From NCBI GenBank assembly GCA_045540815.1, contig JAZQHY010000019.1:1-64000 (forward strand): a stretch of DNA of 64,000 nt. Reading direction: 5' to 3'. This document shows, in pieces, positions 53,521 through 64,000 of this stretch. This stretch comes from JAZQHR01 sp045540815 (lineage in GTDB: Bacteria > Bacillota > Clostridia > UMGS1810). The first letter of the stretch is position 1, and every line of letters begins with the position of its first letter. A model generated the notes under the pieces. It worked only from the letters and a program-made list of their open reading frames with translations, was not told where the DNA came from and ran no database searches. The position numbers were made by a program, and so were the translations under genes.

Positions 53521-54297
53521 ATGCAAAATAAAAGATACAATTATAGACGAAAAACCAAGCAGAAAAGTAAAATGTCATTTGAACGTAGAATACTAATACA
53601 AGGCATATCGTGTGTGTTAATATTTAGTGTGTGCTTTGGTATATCAAAATCAGATGCGCCCGATTTTGTAAAAGTAAAGCAGTTTATTTCAAAAAGTCTA
53701 AATGAAACTATGGATTTTAAACGTGCATTTACATATATTTCAAATACCTTTGTAACCCTTACAAACGAGCTTCCAAGTATTGTTATTAAGCCTTCTGAAG
53801 AGGTAATACCTGTATCGGAGCCTGATATGGAAATAGAGGAGCCTATAGTGTCAAACACTATCACTGCAAAGGCGGCAGAACCTGAGATAGATTTAAATCC
53901 ACCTATCGTACACTTTAAATTTCCATACACAGGCTCTCTTACTTCGGAATTTGGAGCTAGGGAACATCCCATACTTGGGGAAGCATCAAATCACAGGGGA
54001 GTGGATATTGCAGGAAATAAAGGTGACACCGTCATATCTGCAGCGCCCGGTAGAGTGGAAAAGACAGGCTGGGACGATACCTATGGCAATTATATCTATG
54101 TTCGTCATAATGACCGCTATAAAACCTTTTATGCGCATCTTTCAAAGATATGCGTGGTAACAGACGAAATAGTAGATGATAATACAAAAATAGGGGAGAT
54201 AGGTGCAGAAGGACTTGCCACAGGTCCACATCTTCACTTTGAAATACGTGAGGATGAAAATCCGATCGACCCTTGCATATACTTGCCATACAAATAG
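53521..54297 (+). CDS. spoIVFA: M23 (LytM-domain) membrane protein, SpoIVFA-like
   Basis: The 258-residue protein has a basic N-terminus, one membrane segment (~residues 23-42), a linker, and a C-terminal LytM/M23 domain (GAREHPILGEASNHRGVDIAG, YVRHNDRYKTFYAHLSKI, GPHLHFEIRE). Zinc ligands His, Asp and His are kept. The gene directly upstream is for a SpoIVFB-type protease, which SpoIVFA anchors and inhibits in pro-sigma-K processing. SpoIIQ is an alternative, but the neighbour favours SpoIVFA. ATG 53521 has AGAGGTG 6 nt upstream. Confidence 0.72.
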   Translation: MQNKRYNYRRKTKQKSKMSFERRILIQGISCVLIFSVCFGISKSDAPDFVKVKQFISKSLNETMDFKRAFTYISNTFVTLTNELPSIVIKPSEEVIPVSEPDMEIEEPIVSNTITAKAAEPEIDLNPPIVHFKFPYTGSLTSEFGAREHPILGEASNHRGVDIAGNKGDTVISAAPGRVEKTGWDDTYGNYIYVRHNDRYKTFYAHLSKICVVTDEIVDDNTKIGEIGAEGLATGPHLHFEIREDENPIDPCIYLPYK

Positions 54298-54379
54298 TTT
54301 TCTTGTATTAAATATTTTCAGGCGGTGAATTTTTATAAAACTAAGTAAGCATATTTATTTTAGCCGCAGCACACTTTTT

Positions 54380-55153
54380 GTGTTTGCGTTTGCAATTGCA
54401 TTTGGCGTGTACTGGGTATTTGCCGTAGTGTTTTTTTCAGCGTTTTTGCACGAAATAGCACATCTTTTTGCGTGCATTGTCCTGAAAGAAAAAATTGCTT
54501 ATATACGTATATGTCCTTATGGCATTAACCTTAAAACAGGAATTATAAAAAATGAGTTTCACAAAATGATAATTTCTGTAGCAGGGCCTGTGGCGAGTAT
54601 GGTTTTTATGTTTGTTTCAAGCGATAAAATATTTTATACGGCAAATCTTGCACTTTTTGTAATTAATCTTCTTCCTACGCTTCCGCTCGACGGCGGAGAA
54701 TTTTTAAAATCTGTACTTAATTGTAAAATAGGATACATAAATTCCCATAAGATAATGACTATATTTTCAAAAATAATCGGAATAGCTTTATCTTTTTCGG
54801 GAATTTTTTTGCTTATTATGACTAAATTCAATTTTTCCTTGTTGATTATTGGGGTGTTTTTGTTGTATAATCAAATAGAGGAAAAGAAAAATTATATTCA
54901 TTTGCAAAAAAGCATTTTCACAAACGAGTTTAAGAGTGATAAAAAGGTATTTAGAGTATATCCTGTCGGTATTGATGTGTCGGCAAATCTTACTGATGCG
55001 GCAAAATATATAGGCTACGGATATGAATTGGAAATTCACATTTTTAATTGCGGAAGGCTTATTGGCAGTGCCACTCAAGAAAGACTGCTGGATACCATTA
55101 TAAACCTTGGTGCAAATGCAAAAGCAGATAAACTCATATTTGGGAAGGATTAG
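54380..55153 (+). CDS. spoIVFB: Site-2 protease, SpoIVFB-like
   Basis: The 257-residue M50 intramembrane metalloprotease has HEIAH (HExxH, ~residue 24) and NLLPTLPLDGGEFLKSVL (the N-x-x-P-x-x-P-x-DG motif, ~94-111), with about six membrane segments and a short cytoplasmic tail. It would cleave pro-sigma-K. The listed start GTG 54380 is the first canonical one but has no RBS. AGGCGGTG (54320-54327) points to an in-frame ATA at 54335 (15 more residues, KLSKHIYFS...), so a non-standard AUA start is likely. Confidence 0.8.
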   Translation: MFAFAIAFGVYWVFAVVFFSAFLHEIAHLFACIVLKEKIAYIRICPYGINLKTGIIKNEFHKMIISVAGPVASMVFMFVSSDKIFYTANLALFVINLLPTLPLDGGEFLKSVLNCKIGYINSHKIMTIFSKIIGIALSFSGIFLLIMTKFNFSLLIIGVFLLYNQIEEKKNYIHLQKSIFTNEFKSDKKVFRVYPVGIDVSANLTDAAKYIGYGYELEIHIFNCGRLIGSATQERLLDTIINLGANAKADKLIFGKD

Positions 55154-55157
55154 TAAA

Positions 55158-57032
55158 ATGTTACGAAAGATAGTAAATTTTAAAGATAAGATAGATAAAG
55201 TGCTGCCACTCGTTACCAAGCCGACAAGATACGTTGGAAACGAGTTTAACAGCATCCACAAGGACACATCTAAAAAGGATTATATACGCTTTGCGTTTTG
55301 CTTTGCAGATGTATATGAGGTTGGAATGTCACACCTTGGTATGAAGATTTTATACAGCCTTTTAAACGAGCGCGAGGACACATACTGTGAGAGAGTGTTT
55401 GCGCCGTGGGTTGATATGGAAGATATTATGCGAAGGGAAAACATTCCTCTTTTTGCGCTTGAAAGTATGGACTCGGTAGAGCATTTTGATTTTATGGGAT
55501 TTACCCTACAGTACGAAATGAGCTATTCGAATATTATTAATATGCTTGATTTGGCTCGTGTTCCGCTTTTATCAAAAGACAGAGGCGAAGACCATCCGTT
55601 TGTAATAGCAGGCGGTCCTTGTGCGTATAGTGCGGAGGCACTTGCCGATTTTATTGATTTCTTCTGCCTTGGCGAAGGCGAGGAAATGAATATGGAAGTT
55701 ATGGATGTGTATGCCAAGTGGAAAAAACGCGGTGGTACAAGGGCAGAATTTTTAAAAGAAGTATCAAAAATTGAGGGAATATACGTGCCTTCTTTCTATG
55801 ATATTTCGTATAACGAAGACGGCACTGTAAAAGCCATCACACCAATTGGTGATGCACCAAAGACAGTTAAAAAGAGAATTATAAAAGATTTGGATAAAGT
55901 GTATTACCCTGATAAATTCATCGTTCCGTTTCAGGAAATTGTGCACGACAGAGCGATGATAGAAGTATTTCGCGGTTGCATACGCGGTTGCAGATTTTGT
56001 CAGGCGGGTATGATATACCGCCCTGTACGTGAAAAGAGTGCAGGGGTACTTACCGATTGTGCCGACAGACTGCTCAAAAACACAGGCTATGAGGAAATAT
56101 CTCTTTCGTCACTTAGCACAAGTGATTACACCGAGCTTGAACCATTTACAAATGACCTTTTAAAAATTACCGAGGATAAAAAGGTTAGCCTATCACTTCC
56201 ATCGCTAAGACTCGACTCGTTCTCTATGGATTTAATGGAAAAGGTGCAGAAGGTCAGAAAGTCGAGCCTTACATTTGCCCCTGAGGCAGGTACGCAGAGA
56301 ATGCGTGATGTTATAAATAAAGGTATTACAGAAGAAGATTTGTTAAACGGAGCAAGTTTAGCTTTTAACGGCGGATATTCAAGCGTAAAGCTTTACTTTA
56401 TGATAGGACTTCCGTTTGAAACATTAGACGACGTGGCAGGTATAGCCGACCTTGGAAAGAAGGTTGTTGGTCAGTACCACGCAATAGAAAAGGACAAGCG
56501 TCCTAAGGGACTTAGGATTACCCTTAGTGTGTCATCGTTTGTGCCAAAGGCGTTTACGCCGTTCCAGTGGGCAAGACAAAACACTACCGAAGAACTTCGC
56601 GAAAAACAGGCTCATTTAAAGAATAGCATAACTGCAAAACAGCTTACCTACAATTACCACGAGGCACCTGTAAGTGTGCTTGAGGGTGTGTTTGCAAGGG
56701 GTGACAGACGTCTTTCCAAGGTGCTTATAAAAGCACACGAAAAAGGTGTTAGATTTGACGGCTGGGCAGAGCATTTTTCTATGGATAAGTGGAAAGAGGC
56801 ATTTTCCGAGTGCGGACTTAGTATGGATTTTTACACACGAGAGAGAGATTTCGATGAAATCTTACCTTGGGATATGATAGACGTGGGAGTTAAGAAGGAA
56901 TTTTTAATCTCCGAGGCAAAAAAAGCAGAGCAGGCTATAGTTACACCAAACTGCCGAGAAAAATGTTCAAACTGCGGTGCGGCTTCGTTTGGCACAGGTG
57001 TATGTTTTGAGAAAAGAGGTGCGAAAAATTGA
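55158..57032 (+). CDS. TIGR03960-family radical SAM protein
   Basis: The 624-residue protein has an N-terminal B12-binding-like region, then a radical SAM core with cluster motif CIRGCRFCQAG (about residues 275-285), SLSSLSTSDY and FAPEAGTQRMRDVINKG. C-terminal Cys residues occur in NCREKCSNCGAASFGTGVC. Members pair with the DUF2344 protein that follows; the reaction is not established. ATG 55158 has GGAAGGA 8 nt upstream; the frame extends into the preceding gene without a better start. Confidence 0.9.
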   Translation: MLRKIVNFKDKIDKVLPLVTKPTRYVGNEFNSIHKDTSKKDYIRFAFCFADVYEVGMSHLGMKILYSLLNEREDTYCERVFAPWVDMEDIMRRENIPLFALESMDSVEHFDFMGFTLQYEMSYSNIINMLDLARVPLLSKDRGEDHPFVIAGGPCAYSAEALADFIDFFCLGEGEEMNMEVMDVYAKWKKRGGTRAEFLKEVSKIEGIYVPSFYDISYNEDGTVKAITPIGDAPKTVKKRIIKDLDKVYYPDKFIVPFQEIVHDRAMIEVFRGCIRGCRFCQAGMIYRPVREKSAGVLTDCADRLLKNTGYEEISLSSLSTSDYTELEPFTNDLLKITEDKKVSLSLPSLRLDSFSMDLMEKVQKVRKSSLTFAPEAGTQRMRDVINKGITEEDLLNGASLAFNGGYSSVKLYFMIGLPFETLDDVAGIADLGKKVVGQYHAIEKDKRPKGLRITLSVSSFVPKAFTPFQWARQNTTEELREKQAHLKNSITAKQLTYNYHEAPVSVLEGVFARGDRRLSKVLIKAHEKGVRFDGWAEHFSMDKWKEAFSECGLSMDFYTRERDFDEILPWDMIDVGVKKEFLISEAKKAEQAIVTPNCREKCSNCGAASFGTGVCFEKRGAKN

Positions 57033-57670
57033 GTAAATATAGAGTAAAGTATTCGAGAAACGAGTTTGCTAAATATATTTCGCATCTTGACTTTATGAGA
57101 TGTATGGTAAGGACATTTCGCAGGGCAGAAATTCCTGTTAAATATTCGCAGGGCTTTAATCCTCATATGGTGATGACCATCGGTCTTCCTATGTCAGTTG
57201 GTGTTACGAGCGACGGCGAGTATTTAGACGTTGAACTTCATACCGATATTCCTACGGAGAAATTTATAGAAGATGTAAATAAAAACATACCGCTTGGACT
57301 AAAGGTGGTGGATGTAAATATCATTGATAAGAGCGCACCGCCACTATCAGATATCGACAGTGCTATTTATCTTGTAAAGATTTATGGTGCAAAGAAAATT
57401 GATGCCGATGCACTTATGTCACTTCCCGAGATAGTAGTTCCGAAAAAGACCAAGAAGGGCATAAACGATACCGATATTAAAAAGGATATCAGAGGTATCG
57501 ATTTTATAGAAAATGGTGAAAATTATGTTATGTATCGTATGCATTTATCTGCGGGTGGAAGGAGCAATCTAAAACCCGAGACTGTTGCAACTGCTATGGA
57601 AAAATACCTTGGTATGTCGTATGACAGCATAGGAGTACACAGAGAAGAGTTATTATTTTTAAAAAAATAA
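57029..57670 (+). CDS. TIGR03936/DUF2344 radical-SAM-associated protein
   Basis: The 213-residue protein begins KYRVKYSRNEFAKYISHLDFMR, continues AEIPVKYSQGFNPHMVMTIG and SDGEYLDVEL, all typical of DUF2344. The start is TTG 57029, overlapping the radical SAM stop, with AGAGGTG 8 nt upstream. In many Firmicutes it lies with the radical SAM gene and RNase G/E; here ligA follows instead. Confidence 0.9.
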   Translation: MSKYRVKYSRNEFAKYISHLDFMRCMVRTFRRAEIPVKYSQGFNPHMVMTIGLPMSVGVTSDGEYLDVELHTDIPTEKFIEDVNKNIPLGLKVVDVNIIDKSAPPLSDIDSAIYLVKIYGAKKIDADALMSLPEIVVPKKTKKGINDTDIKKDIRGIDFIENGENYVMYRMHLSAGGRSNLKPETVATAMEKYLGMSYDSIGVHREELLFLKK

Positions 57671-57677
57671 AAGGTAG

Positions 57678-59663
<1,986 letters not shown>

Positions 59664-59725
59664 TTGAAAAATCAGGAATTTTGTGGTAAAATATAATTTA
59701 ATTATTGCTCAGAGGTGAAACATAA

Positions 59726-60037
59726 ATGAAAATAACAAAGGAAGATATACTTAAGGTTGCGTCACTTGCAAGGCTTAGCCTTACAGACGACGAGATATCA
59801 TCACTTAATATGGAAGGTATCATAGAGTTTGCAAACAAGCTAAACGAGCTTGAAACAGACGATGTAAACCCTACAAATCACGTGTTAGACGTTTCAAATG
59901 TATTTCGTGAGGACGTAGTGGGAGAGTCTTATGACAGAGAACTTATGCTTTCAAACGCACCCTCAAAGGCGCGCGGATGCTATCAGGTGCCGCAGGTTGT
60001 TGGCGAGTCATCAAACGATGGTGCGTCAGAAGAGTAA
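59726..60037 (+). CDS. gatC: Aspartyl/glutamyl-tRNA amidotransferase subunit C
   Basis: The 103-residue GatC has KVASLARLSLTDDEI at the N-terminus and the clamp-like C-terminal FREDVVGESYDRELMLSNAP. It stabilises GatA with GatB. AGAGGTG precedes ATG 59726. First gene of gatCAB. Confidence 0.95.
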   Translation: MKITKEDILKVASLARLSLTDDEISSLNMEGIIEFANKLNELETDDVNPTNHVLDVSNVFREDVVGESYDRELMLSNAPSKARGCYQVPQVVGESSNDGASEE

Positions 60038-60055
60038 GTGAGAGGAGTGACAAAA

Positions 60056-61516
60056 GTGGAATTATACAAGAAAACCATACACGAGCTTTCTGATATGCTA
60101 AAGGCAAAGGAAGTTTCAAGTGTTGAAATAACAAAATCGGTTTTAGATAGAATTGAAAAGGTTGACGATAAGGTTGAAGGCTACATCACCGTTACAGGCG
60201 ATAAGGCACTAGAGTCTTCTAAAATTGTAGACGAAAAGATAAAAAACGGCGAGGATATTTCTGACATAGCAGGTATTCCTATGGCAGTAAAGGATAACAT
60301 CTGCACAGAAGGTATCCTTACTACTTGTGCATCAAAGATGCTTTCAAACTTTGTTCCGCCATATGACGCAACAGTTGTGAAAAAGCTTAAGGAAAATGAT
60401 GCAGTTATCCTTGGTAAAGTAAATATGGACGAGTTTGCTATGGGTTCGTCTACAGAAAATTCATATTTCAAAAAGACTAAAAACCCATACGACCTAACAC
60501 GCGTTCCTGGTGGTTCGTCAGGCGGTAGTGCGGCGGTAGTTGGCGCTGACGAGGCTATATTCTCACTTGGTACAGATACAGGCGGCTCAATCAGACAGCC
60601 TGCATCATTCTGTTCGGTTGTTGGTATGAAGCCTACCTACGGCTTGGTGTCAAGATTTGGTCTGGTAGCATTTGCATCATCACTTGACCAGATAGGACCA
60701 TTAACAAAAGACGTTACCGACTGTGCGATAGTGTTAAACGCTATCACAGGTCACGATAAAATGGATTCAACATCTTTAAATGTTGAATACCCTGATTATA
60801 AAAAAGCTCTAGTAAACGATGTAAAGGGTATGAAGATAGGTATCCCTGCAGAGTATATCGGCGAGGGAATAAATGAAGAGGTTAAAGCATCAATCTTAGC
60901 TGCCGCAAAGACTTACGAAAGTCTTGGCGCAGAGGTTGAAGAGTTCTCACTTGGTATGACTGATTACGCACTGGCAGCGTATTACATCATATCATCTGCT
61001 GAGGCAAGCTCAAACCTTGCACGTTTTGACGGCATTAAGTATGGCTATAGAGCAGAAGGCTATAAGGACCTTGTAGACCTTTACTGCAAAACTCGTTCCG
61101 AGGGATTTGGCAGCGAGGTTAAAAGAAGAATAATGCTTGGTACTTATGCACTAAGCTCTGGCTACTACGATGCTTATTACAAAAAGGCATTATCTGCTCG
61201 TACTCTTATAAGAAACAGCTTTAACGAAGCATTTAAAAAGTACGATGTAATACTTACACCTACTGTTCCAACAACTGCATTTAAGATAGGTGAAAAAGTG
61301 TCTGATCCTGTTACTATGTACCTTGGCGACATATGTACAGTATCAGTAAATATCGCAGGTCTTCCTTCGATAGTTGTTCCGGGTGGATTTGATACAAATG
61401 GTATGCCAATAGGTGTTCAGCTTATCGGTAAGGCATTTTCTGAGCCTACATTACTAAAGGCGGCATACACGTTTGAACAGAATACTAATTTCCACACCGT
61501 GAAACCAAATCTGTAA
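60056..61516 (+). CDS. gatA: Aspartyl/glutamyl-tRNA amidotransferase subunit A
   Basis: The 486-residue amidase-signature protein has PMAVKDNI (catalytic Lys), [15 protein letters not shown] (cis-Ser) and [17 protein letters not shown] (nucleophile Ser, ~171-187). It releases ammonia from Gln for amidation of Glu-tRNA(Gln). The likely start is GTG 60056, 8 nt after GAGGAG (60042-60047); GTG codons at 60038 and 60047 are too near the RBS. Confidence 0.95.
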   Translation: MELYKKTIHELSDMLKAKEVSSVEITKSVLDRIEKVDDKVEGYITVTGDKALESSKIVDEKIKNGEDISDIAGIPMAVKDNICTEGILTTCASKMLSNFVPPYDATVVKKLKENDAVILGKVNMDEFAMGSSTENSYFKKTKNPYDLTRVPGGSSGGSAAVVGADEAIFSLGTDTGGSIRQPASFCSVVGMKPTYGLVSRFGLVAFASSLDQIGPLTKDVTDCAIVLNAITGHDKMDSTSLNVEYPDYKKALVNDVKGMKIGIPAEYIGEGINEEVKASILAAAKTYESLGAEVEEFSLGMTDYALAAYYIISSAEASSNLARFDGIKYGYRAEGYKDLVDLYCKTRSEGFGSEVKRRIMLGTYALSSGYYDAYYKKALSARTLIRNSFNEAFKKYDVILTPTVPTTAFKIGEKVSDPVTMYLGDICTVSVNIAGLPSIVVPGGFDTNGMPIGVQLIGKAFSEPTLLKAAYTFEQNTNFHTVKPNL

Positions 61517-61531
61517 GGGAGGTACAAAGAT

Positions 61532-62971
61532 ATGAAATACGAATCAGTCATCGGCTTGGAAGTTCACGCAGAGCTTTCAACCGCTACTAAAATATACTGT
61601 AGCTGTGCAAATAAATTTGGTCAGGACGTAAACACAAACACTTGTCCTATATGTACAGGTATGCCAGGTACTCTTCCTGTGCTTAATAAGCAGGTAGTAG
61701 AGTATGCTATAAAAGCAGGTCTTGCACTTAACTGCGACATTACACCTTACGGCAAGCAGGACAGAAAAAACTATTTCTACCCTGACCTTCCAAAAGCGTA
61801 TCAGATATCACAGTTTGACTTGCCGCTTTGCGTAAATGGTCACGTGGATATAAACGTTGACGGTGAGATGAAGAGAATAGGCATCACACGTATTCACATA
61901 GAAGAAGATGCGGGAAAATTAGTTCACGATGCCTATACCGATTCATCACTTGTTGACTATAACAGATGCGGTGTTCCGCTAATTGAGATAGTTTCCGAGC
62001 CTGACATCAGAAGTGCAAAGGAAGCAAGAGTGTACCTTGAAACACTTAAATCTATCCTTTCATACATCGGTGTATCCGATTGTAAGATGGAAGAAGGCTC
62101 ACTTAGATGCGACATAAACGTGTCACTTCGTCCTGTTGGTGCTACAGAGTTTGGTACAAGAACAGAAATGAAAAACGTAAGCACATTCTCAGGCGGTGAA
62201 AGAGCTATTGAATACGAAATAGGCAGACAAACAGAGATTTTAGAAAATGGCGGTGCTATCGACCAGGAAACAAGAAGATGGGACGATGCACTTGGACAAA
62301 ATGTCCTACTTCGTAGTAAAGAGGAAGCGCATGACTATCGCTATTTCCCTGAGCCAGACCTTATGCCTATATCTGTATCTGACGAATGGGTTGAAAAGGT
62401 AAGGGCAGAACTTCCTGAACTTCCTGCAGTTAAAAAGGAAAGATATATGCGTGAGCTTGAACTTTCTGACTATGAGGCATCTATCATTACTGATAACAAA
62501 GATATGGCGGCATTTTACGAAGAGTGCCTTGCAAAAGGCGGTAATCCAAAAACAGTTTGCAACTGGGTGCTTGGAGATATATCAAAGGTACTAAACGAAA
62601 GTGAAAAGGCATTTTCGGATATTCCGTTTGAGCCAGCACAGTTAGTTGAACTTTTGGAGCTTATCGGTAAAAACACTATAAGTAATTCCGCAGGTAAAAA
62701 AGTGCTTGATGAAATGTTTAAAACAGGCGAATCACCAAGTACACTTGTGGATAAGCTTGGACTTGCGCAGATTAGTGATACAGGCGCACTTGAGGCGCTT
62801 GTTGACGAAATTATCGCGGCAAACCCTCAGTCTATAGAGGACTACAAAGCAGGCAGAGACCGTGCGCTTGGTTTCCTTATGGGACAGTGTATGAAGGCGT
62901 CAAAGGGAAAGGGTAATCCACAGATATTAAATAAGATGATTAAAGAAAAGCTTGACAGTTATAAATTATAA
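61532..62971 (+). CDS. gatB: Aspartyl/glutamyl-tRNA amidotransferase subunit B
   Basis: The 479-residue GatB has VIGLEVHAELST, CPICTGMPGTLPVLN, KNYFYPDLPKAYQISQ, EEDAGKLVHD and DYRYFPEPDLMP (residues ~266-277), and a C-terminal YqeY-like tail. It activates the misacylated tRNA with ATP. AAGGGAGGT precedes ATG 61532. No GlnRS is in the window. Confidence 0.97.
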   Translation: MKYESVIGLEVHAELSTATKIYCSCANKFGQDVNTNTCPICTGMPGTLPVLNKQVVEYAIKAGLALNCDITPYGKQDRKNYFYPDLPKAYQISQFDLPLCVNGHVDINVDGEMKRIGITRIHIEEDAGKLVHDAYTDSSLVDYNRCGVPLIEIVSEPDIRSAKEARVYLETLKSILSYIGVSDCKMEEGSLRCDINVSLRPVGATEFGTRTEMKNVSTFSGGERAIEYEIGRQTEILENGGAIDQETRRWDDALGQNVLLRSKEEAHDYRYFPEPDLMPISVSDEWVEKVRAELPELPAVKKERYMRELELSDYEASIITDNKDMAAFYEECLAKGGNPKTVCNWVLGDISKVLNESEKAFSDIPFEPAQLVELLELIGKNTISNSAGKKVLDEMFKTGESPSTLVDKLGLAQISDTGALEALVDEIIAANPQSIEDYKAGRDRALGFLMGQCMKASKGKGNPQILNKMIKEKLDSYKL

Positions 62972-62977
62972 AAATAT

Positions 62978-63009
62978 GCCACAGGCGATATATCTCGCCT
63001 GTGGCTATT
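62978..63009 (+). terminator. Terminator of gatCAB
   Basis: GCCACAGGCGA (62978-62988) pairs with TCGCCTGTGGC (62995-63005), a perfect 11-bp stem; the T tract is short (TATTT). Confidence 0.75.
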
Positions 63010-63082
63010 TAAACGGTCGTAGCATTTTTTATGTTTCGACCTGCATACTTTATTTTATGAATAGCTTAGAGGAATGTTACAT

Positions 63083-63787
63083 ATGTATTATAAAAAAACA
63101 ATACTTTCTTATAAAGCCTCAAGTGCGGTTAGAGAGACACTTGAAAGCCTAGGCATAGAGGTCATTTCTACAGTAGAACACAAAAATATTTCCCGGGAAA
63201 TATGCGATCACGCAGATATGCAGATTGCAAAAATAAACGAGGATTTATTTGTGTGTGCACCAGAAGTGTACGAATATTATAAGCCAATTTTAGGTGAAAA
63301 ATTAATATGCGGAAGTACAAGCCTAAAATGTAACTACCCTTACGATGTAGCATATAATATAGCAAGGGTAGGTGGTTATGCGTTTCATAATATAAAGTAT
63401 ACAGATTTATGTGTTTTAAATTATCTTAAAAATCAGGGGGTAAAAATTATAAACGTATGTCAGGGCTATACAAAATGTAATATGTGCATAGCTGGTAATT
63501 CTGTTATAACCTCTGACGAGGACATATATCAAAAATGCGTAAGTCTTGGTATACGCGCGCTTAAAATAAGACCTGGTCATATAATTCTTGACGGGTATGA
63601 TTATGGCTTTATAGGTGGAGCAAGCGGACAGATAAGCGACGATACTATTTTCTTCGCAGGAGATATTTCATCTCATCCTGATTTTGTGGAAATAAAAGAT
63701 TTTTTATCTGATGTGAATGTAAAATTCATATCTGTGCCGAATATACCGCTTATTGATATAGGCACTGTAACGGGCTTTGGTATATAA
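63083..63787 (+). CDS. DUF6873-like (GME fold) protein
   Basis: The 234-residue protein reads like a pentein/GME-fold protein: LCVLNYLKNQGVKIINVCQGYTKCN, CIAGNSVITSDEDIY, HIILDGYDYGFIGGASGQISDDTIFFAGDIS. The pattern recalls the amidinotransferase-type fold, and I recall a DUF6873 label for clostridial relatives; the function is unknown. ATG 63083 has GAGG 10 nt upstream, while ATG 63074 is only 1 nt after it and is rejected. Confidence 0.6.
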   Translation: MYYKKTILSYKASSAVRETLESLGIEVISTVEHKNISREICDHADMQIAKINEDLFVCAPEVYEYYKPILGEKLICGSTSLKCNYPYDVAYNIARVGGYAFHNIKYTDLCVLNYLKNQGVKIINVCQGYTKCNMCIAGNSVITSDEDIYQKCVSLGIRALKIRPGHIILDGYDYGFIGGASGQISDDTIFFAGDISSHPDFVEIKDFLSDVNVKFISVPNIPLIDIGTVTGFGI

Positions 63788-63788
63788 T

Positions 63789-64000
63789 ATGTTTTTATAC
63801 GCATACTACTACCAATTATCACATAAATGGAGTGGTGTTGGCTTGACAGTAGTATTATCGAGGGAGCTTGCAGGAAAGTTTACAGATTTTTTGAAAACTG
63901 AGAATATAAATTTTGATATAGAAAAATACAGAAAGATAGCTAGTGTGTTTGTTCATATAGAAAATCTGAAAAAACCATATATTTGTGATGTTTTGTCAGA
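63789..64000 (+). CDS. Unknown protein, truncated by window end
   Basis: The frame is open from ATG 63789 to the window edge (70 codons and two bases). It follows the previous stop by one base but has no clear RBS at this ATG. An in-frame TTG at 63843, preceded by GGAGTGGTG, is a better-supported start (then TVVLSRELAGKFTDFLK...). I do not recognise the family. It could be a sporulation-type protein given the setting, but nothing in the sequence proves it. Confidence 0.5.
   Translation, partial: MFLYAYYYQLSHKWSGVGLTVVLSRELAGKFTDFLKTENINFDIEKYRKIASVFVHIENLKKPYICDVLS

Overview
The window reads as a chromosomal segment of a low-GC, Gram-positive, spore-forming anaerobe of the class Clostridia. 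The signs are strong AGGAGG-type ribosome binding sites, sigma-A promoters, many intrinsic terminators, GatCAB, an NAD-dependent ligase next to gatCAB, cwlD, and a probable spoIVFA-spoIVFB pair. The family cannot be fixed from sequence alone. Almost all genes lie on the + strand; only 22563-25798 runs on the - strand.

Bases 1-3900 are accessory-looking. A 5'-truncated tRNA-Glu and a CAU-anticodon tRNA (Met) are followed by a small cassette (unknown protein plus ImmA/IrrE-type metallopeptidase). The cassette ends in a 14-bp exact copy of the tRNA-Met 3' end, as expected of an integrated element. A SAM methyltransferase and an FRG-domain protein follow. From 4006 the genome is ordinary: thrC, then a ZTP (pfl) riboswitch driving a purine operon purE-purF-purM-purN-purO-AICAR transformylase-glyA-purD-purL. 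Together with purC at 37328 this covers every IMP step except PurB. Two oddities stand out: the PurF lacks the N-terminal catalytic Cys, and PurH is split into two unrelated-fold enzymes.

A 289-bp element with 27-bp terminal inverted repeats separates purL from cwlD. Next come a DUF1294 membrane protein, a GH20 hexosaminidase, a CorC/HlyC-type protein behind a structured leader, and (minus strand) pantothenate uptake (ECF S component), CoaX and an SLH-anchored phosphate-binding-like protein. A TrpR-family regulator (YerC/HisR) begins a complete histidine operon, hisZGDCBHAF-hisIE, ending in a xylose-isomerase-like TIM barrel. No histidinol-phosphatase is seen.

34.5-43.2 kb holds oxidoreductases, a GH13 enzyme, purC, a Cu/Zn superoxide dismutase, a hydrolase, a glycerophosphodiesterase and small proteins. 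43.3-47.8 kb is a glycerol-3-phosphate oxidation operon that encodes its own antiterminator GlpP and starts with a leader terminator. murT (without gatD) and a lone trpB follow. The trpB leader carries NAG triplets on an exact 5-nt period followed by a terminator, which looks like a TRAP binding site; this is the most striking signal in the window.

The end of the window holds an amino-acid ABC transporter, the spoIVFA/spoIVFB-like pair behind a sigma-E-like promoter, a radical SAM protein with its DUF2344 partner, ligA, gatCAB, a GME-fold-like protein and a truncated unknown gene.
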